DNA of 8,308 bases from assembly GCA_946481315.1 (NCBI GenBank), contig CAMLMH010000024.1, forward strand, positions 1 through 8,308. The letters run 5' to 3'. Source of the DNA: an uncultured Bacteriovorax sp. GTDB lineage: Bacteria > Bdellovibrionota > Bacteriovoracia > Bacteriovoracales > Bacteriovoracaceae. Both the position numbers and the translations under genes were made by a program. The notes beneath the pieces were generated by a model. That model searched no databases and was not told the origin of the DNA. It saw only the letters and a list, made by a program, of their open reading frames with translations. Every line of letters begins with the position of its first letter. The stretch's first letter is position 1. This document shows, piece by piece, positions 7,576 through 8,308 of this stretch.

Positions 7576-8308
7576 GTGGCATTTTTTAAAAACAGAAAAT
7601 TCATCGTCGCGTTTAGTGTCGTTGCACTCATTGTTGTGACCAATATTGTAACATCATCATTAGGTCCAACTGAGCAATTCAATGCAGATCTCTCTTATCG
7701 ATCAAATTTAGGCAAATGCCCAACACGTCCTGCGGGTACGATGGCCTTACAAGTAGTAAAGGCTTTCGAGCAAACGCACTCTCTACGTGATGTAAAATTA
7801 AAAATCGTCTCTGAAAAATGGAGCGATAAATACTTCGTAAGTGATTACAAAATTCAATACGATCCATATAGCCGCGTGCTTGATTTGAATTTCAACTGTC
7901 CTGAACCTTTGATGAAAGTTCAGATTTATCGTAAAGACAGCCTGGAATCTTACGAAGCCATTTTGGTTGATAACGGCCAGCTTTTTGACCCGACTTATGA
8001 AGCACTACTTCGCAGTGAAAAAAAACTCACTCAGGATCTTCCCTACTTATCTATGCCAGTCGGTGAAATGGAAGATCAGATCCAGATGGACGTAACTAAC
8101 CTGGTGAAAGAAATGCGTCCCGGCCTTCGTAAAAAACTTTCAGAGGTCATTTTGAATGAAAATAAAGAACTGACCATTATTCTCTCAATTAATGGTCATC
8201 CATCCAGTGTCTTTATGGGACTGGATGAATGGAATGATAAGCTGGTGAAGCTGGATAAGATTGTGAACTACATGGAATTAAAAGAAAAAATTCCAGCCAT
8301 TATCAATC
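7576..8308 (+). CDS. ftsQ: FtsQ/DivIB-like cell division membrane protein, 3' end missing
   Basis: The frame is open to the right edge (244 complete codons), so the stop lies outside the window. GTG 7576 is the start: AGGGA at 7566-7570 lies five nt upstream, and an in-frame TGA at 7555-7557 blocks any longer form with a common start codon. The protein has a short basic N-terminus (MAFFKNRK), one membrane span (about residues 9-28) and a periplasmic remainder, the FtsQ topology. The segment from about 201 to 244 (SINGHPSSVFMGLDEWNDKL, then LKEKIPAIIN) resembles the FtsQ C-terminal beta domain with its V(F/L)xG, KL and K(I)PxxI features. FtsQ is the bitopic scaffold that recruits FtsL and FtsB at the septum. 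The expected N-terminal POTRA domain is poorly recognisable. Cys48 and Cys108 could pair as a disulfide. Position after mur genes supports the call, but similarity is weak, so another bitopic divisome protein is possible. Confidence 0.68.
   Translation, partial: MAFFKNRKFIVAFSVVALIVVTNIVTSSLGPTEQFNADLSYRSNLGKCPTRPAGTMALQVVKAFEQTHSLRDVKLKIVSEKWSDKYFVSDYKIQYDPYSRVLDLNFNCPEPLMKVQIYRKDSLESYEAILVDNGQLFDPTYEALLRSEKKLTQDLPYLSMPVGEMEDQIQMDVTNLVKEMRPGLRKKLSEVILNENKELTIILSINGHPSSVFMGLDEWNDKLVKLDKIVNYMELKEKIPAIIN

Noticed and set aside
7679..7867. Minus-strand frame of 62 codons inside the ftsQ-like gene
   Set aside because: It overlaps a better-supported + strand gene with a start site and membrane span, and shows no family features.
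1..8308. CRISPR arrays, tRNA or rRNA genes, insertion sequences, direct repeats
   Set aside because: Nothing of this kind was recognisable by eye; the window is dense with coding sequence on one strand.

Overview
The window is a stretch of the division and cell wall (dcw) cluster of a Gram-negative-type bacterium, read entirely on the + strand. The order is mraY (3' end only), murD, ftsW, murC, murB, an unrecognised exported beta-propeller-like protein, and an ftsQ-like gene cut off by the right edge. Moderate-to-low GC, a MurC-MurB-FtsQ order and a periplasm-directed protein in the cluster suggest a proteobacterium-like lineage. Bdellovibrionota (Bdellovibrio/Bacteriovorax-like) is my best guess, but it rests on composition and gene order only and is held with low to moderate confidence.

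Layout: 1-330 is the MraY C-terminus. 346-1734 is a MurD-family ligase. 1813-2997 is the SEDS glycosyltransferase FtsW. 3028-4416 is MurC and 4463-5365 is MurB. 5393-7456 is a 687-residue secreted protein with PQQ-like blades at both ends. 7457-7575 is the largest intergenic gap and carries a good sigma70-type promoter. 7576 to the right edge is a bitopic membrane protein that fits FtsQ/DivIB. Gaps between the first six genes are 15 to 97 nt and no convincing terminator is visible, so they are probably co-transcribed, with possible extra promoters before ftsW and ftsQ.

How the genes work together: MurB and MurC complete and extend UDP-MurNAc in the cytoplasm, and MurD normally adds D-glutamate. 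MraY moves the muropeptide to undecaprenyl phosphate to make lipid I. FtsW polymerises lipid II at the septum, and FtsQ is the divisome scaffold. The lipid II step (MurG) and Ddl, often coded in this stretch, are absent here.

The points most worth a second look are these. The MurD homologue is an intact, full-length reading frame, but several residues of its nucleotide and metal site are replaced, including Arg for the P-loop Lys, whereas the adjacent MurC is fully canonical. The usual murG slot between ftsW and murC is empty. A large exported protein of unknown role sits between murB and ftsQ.
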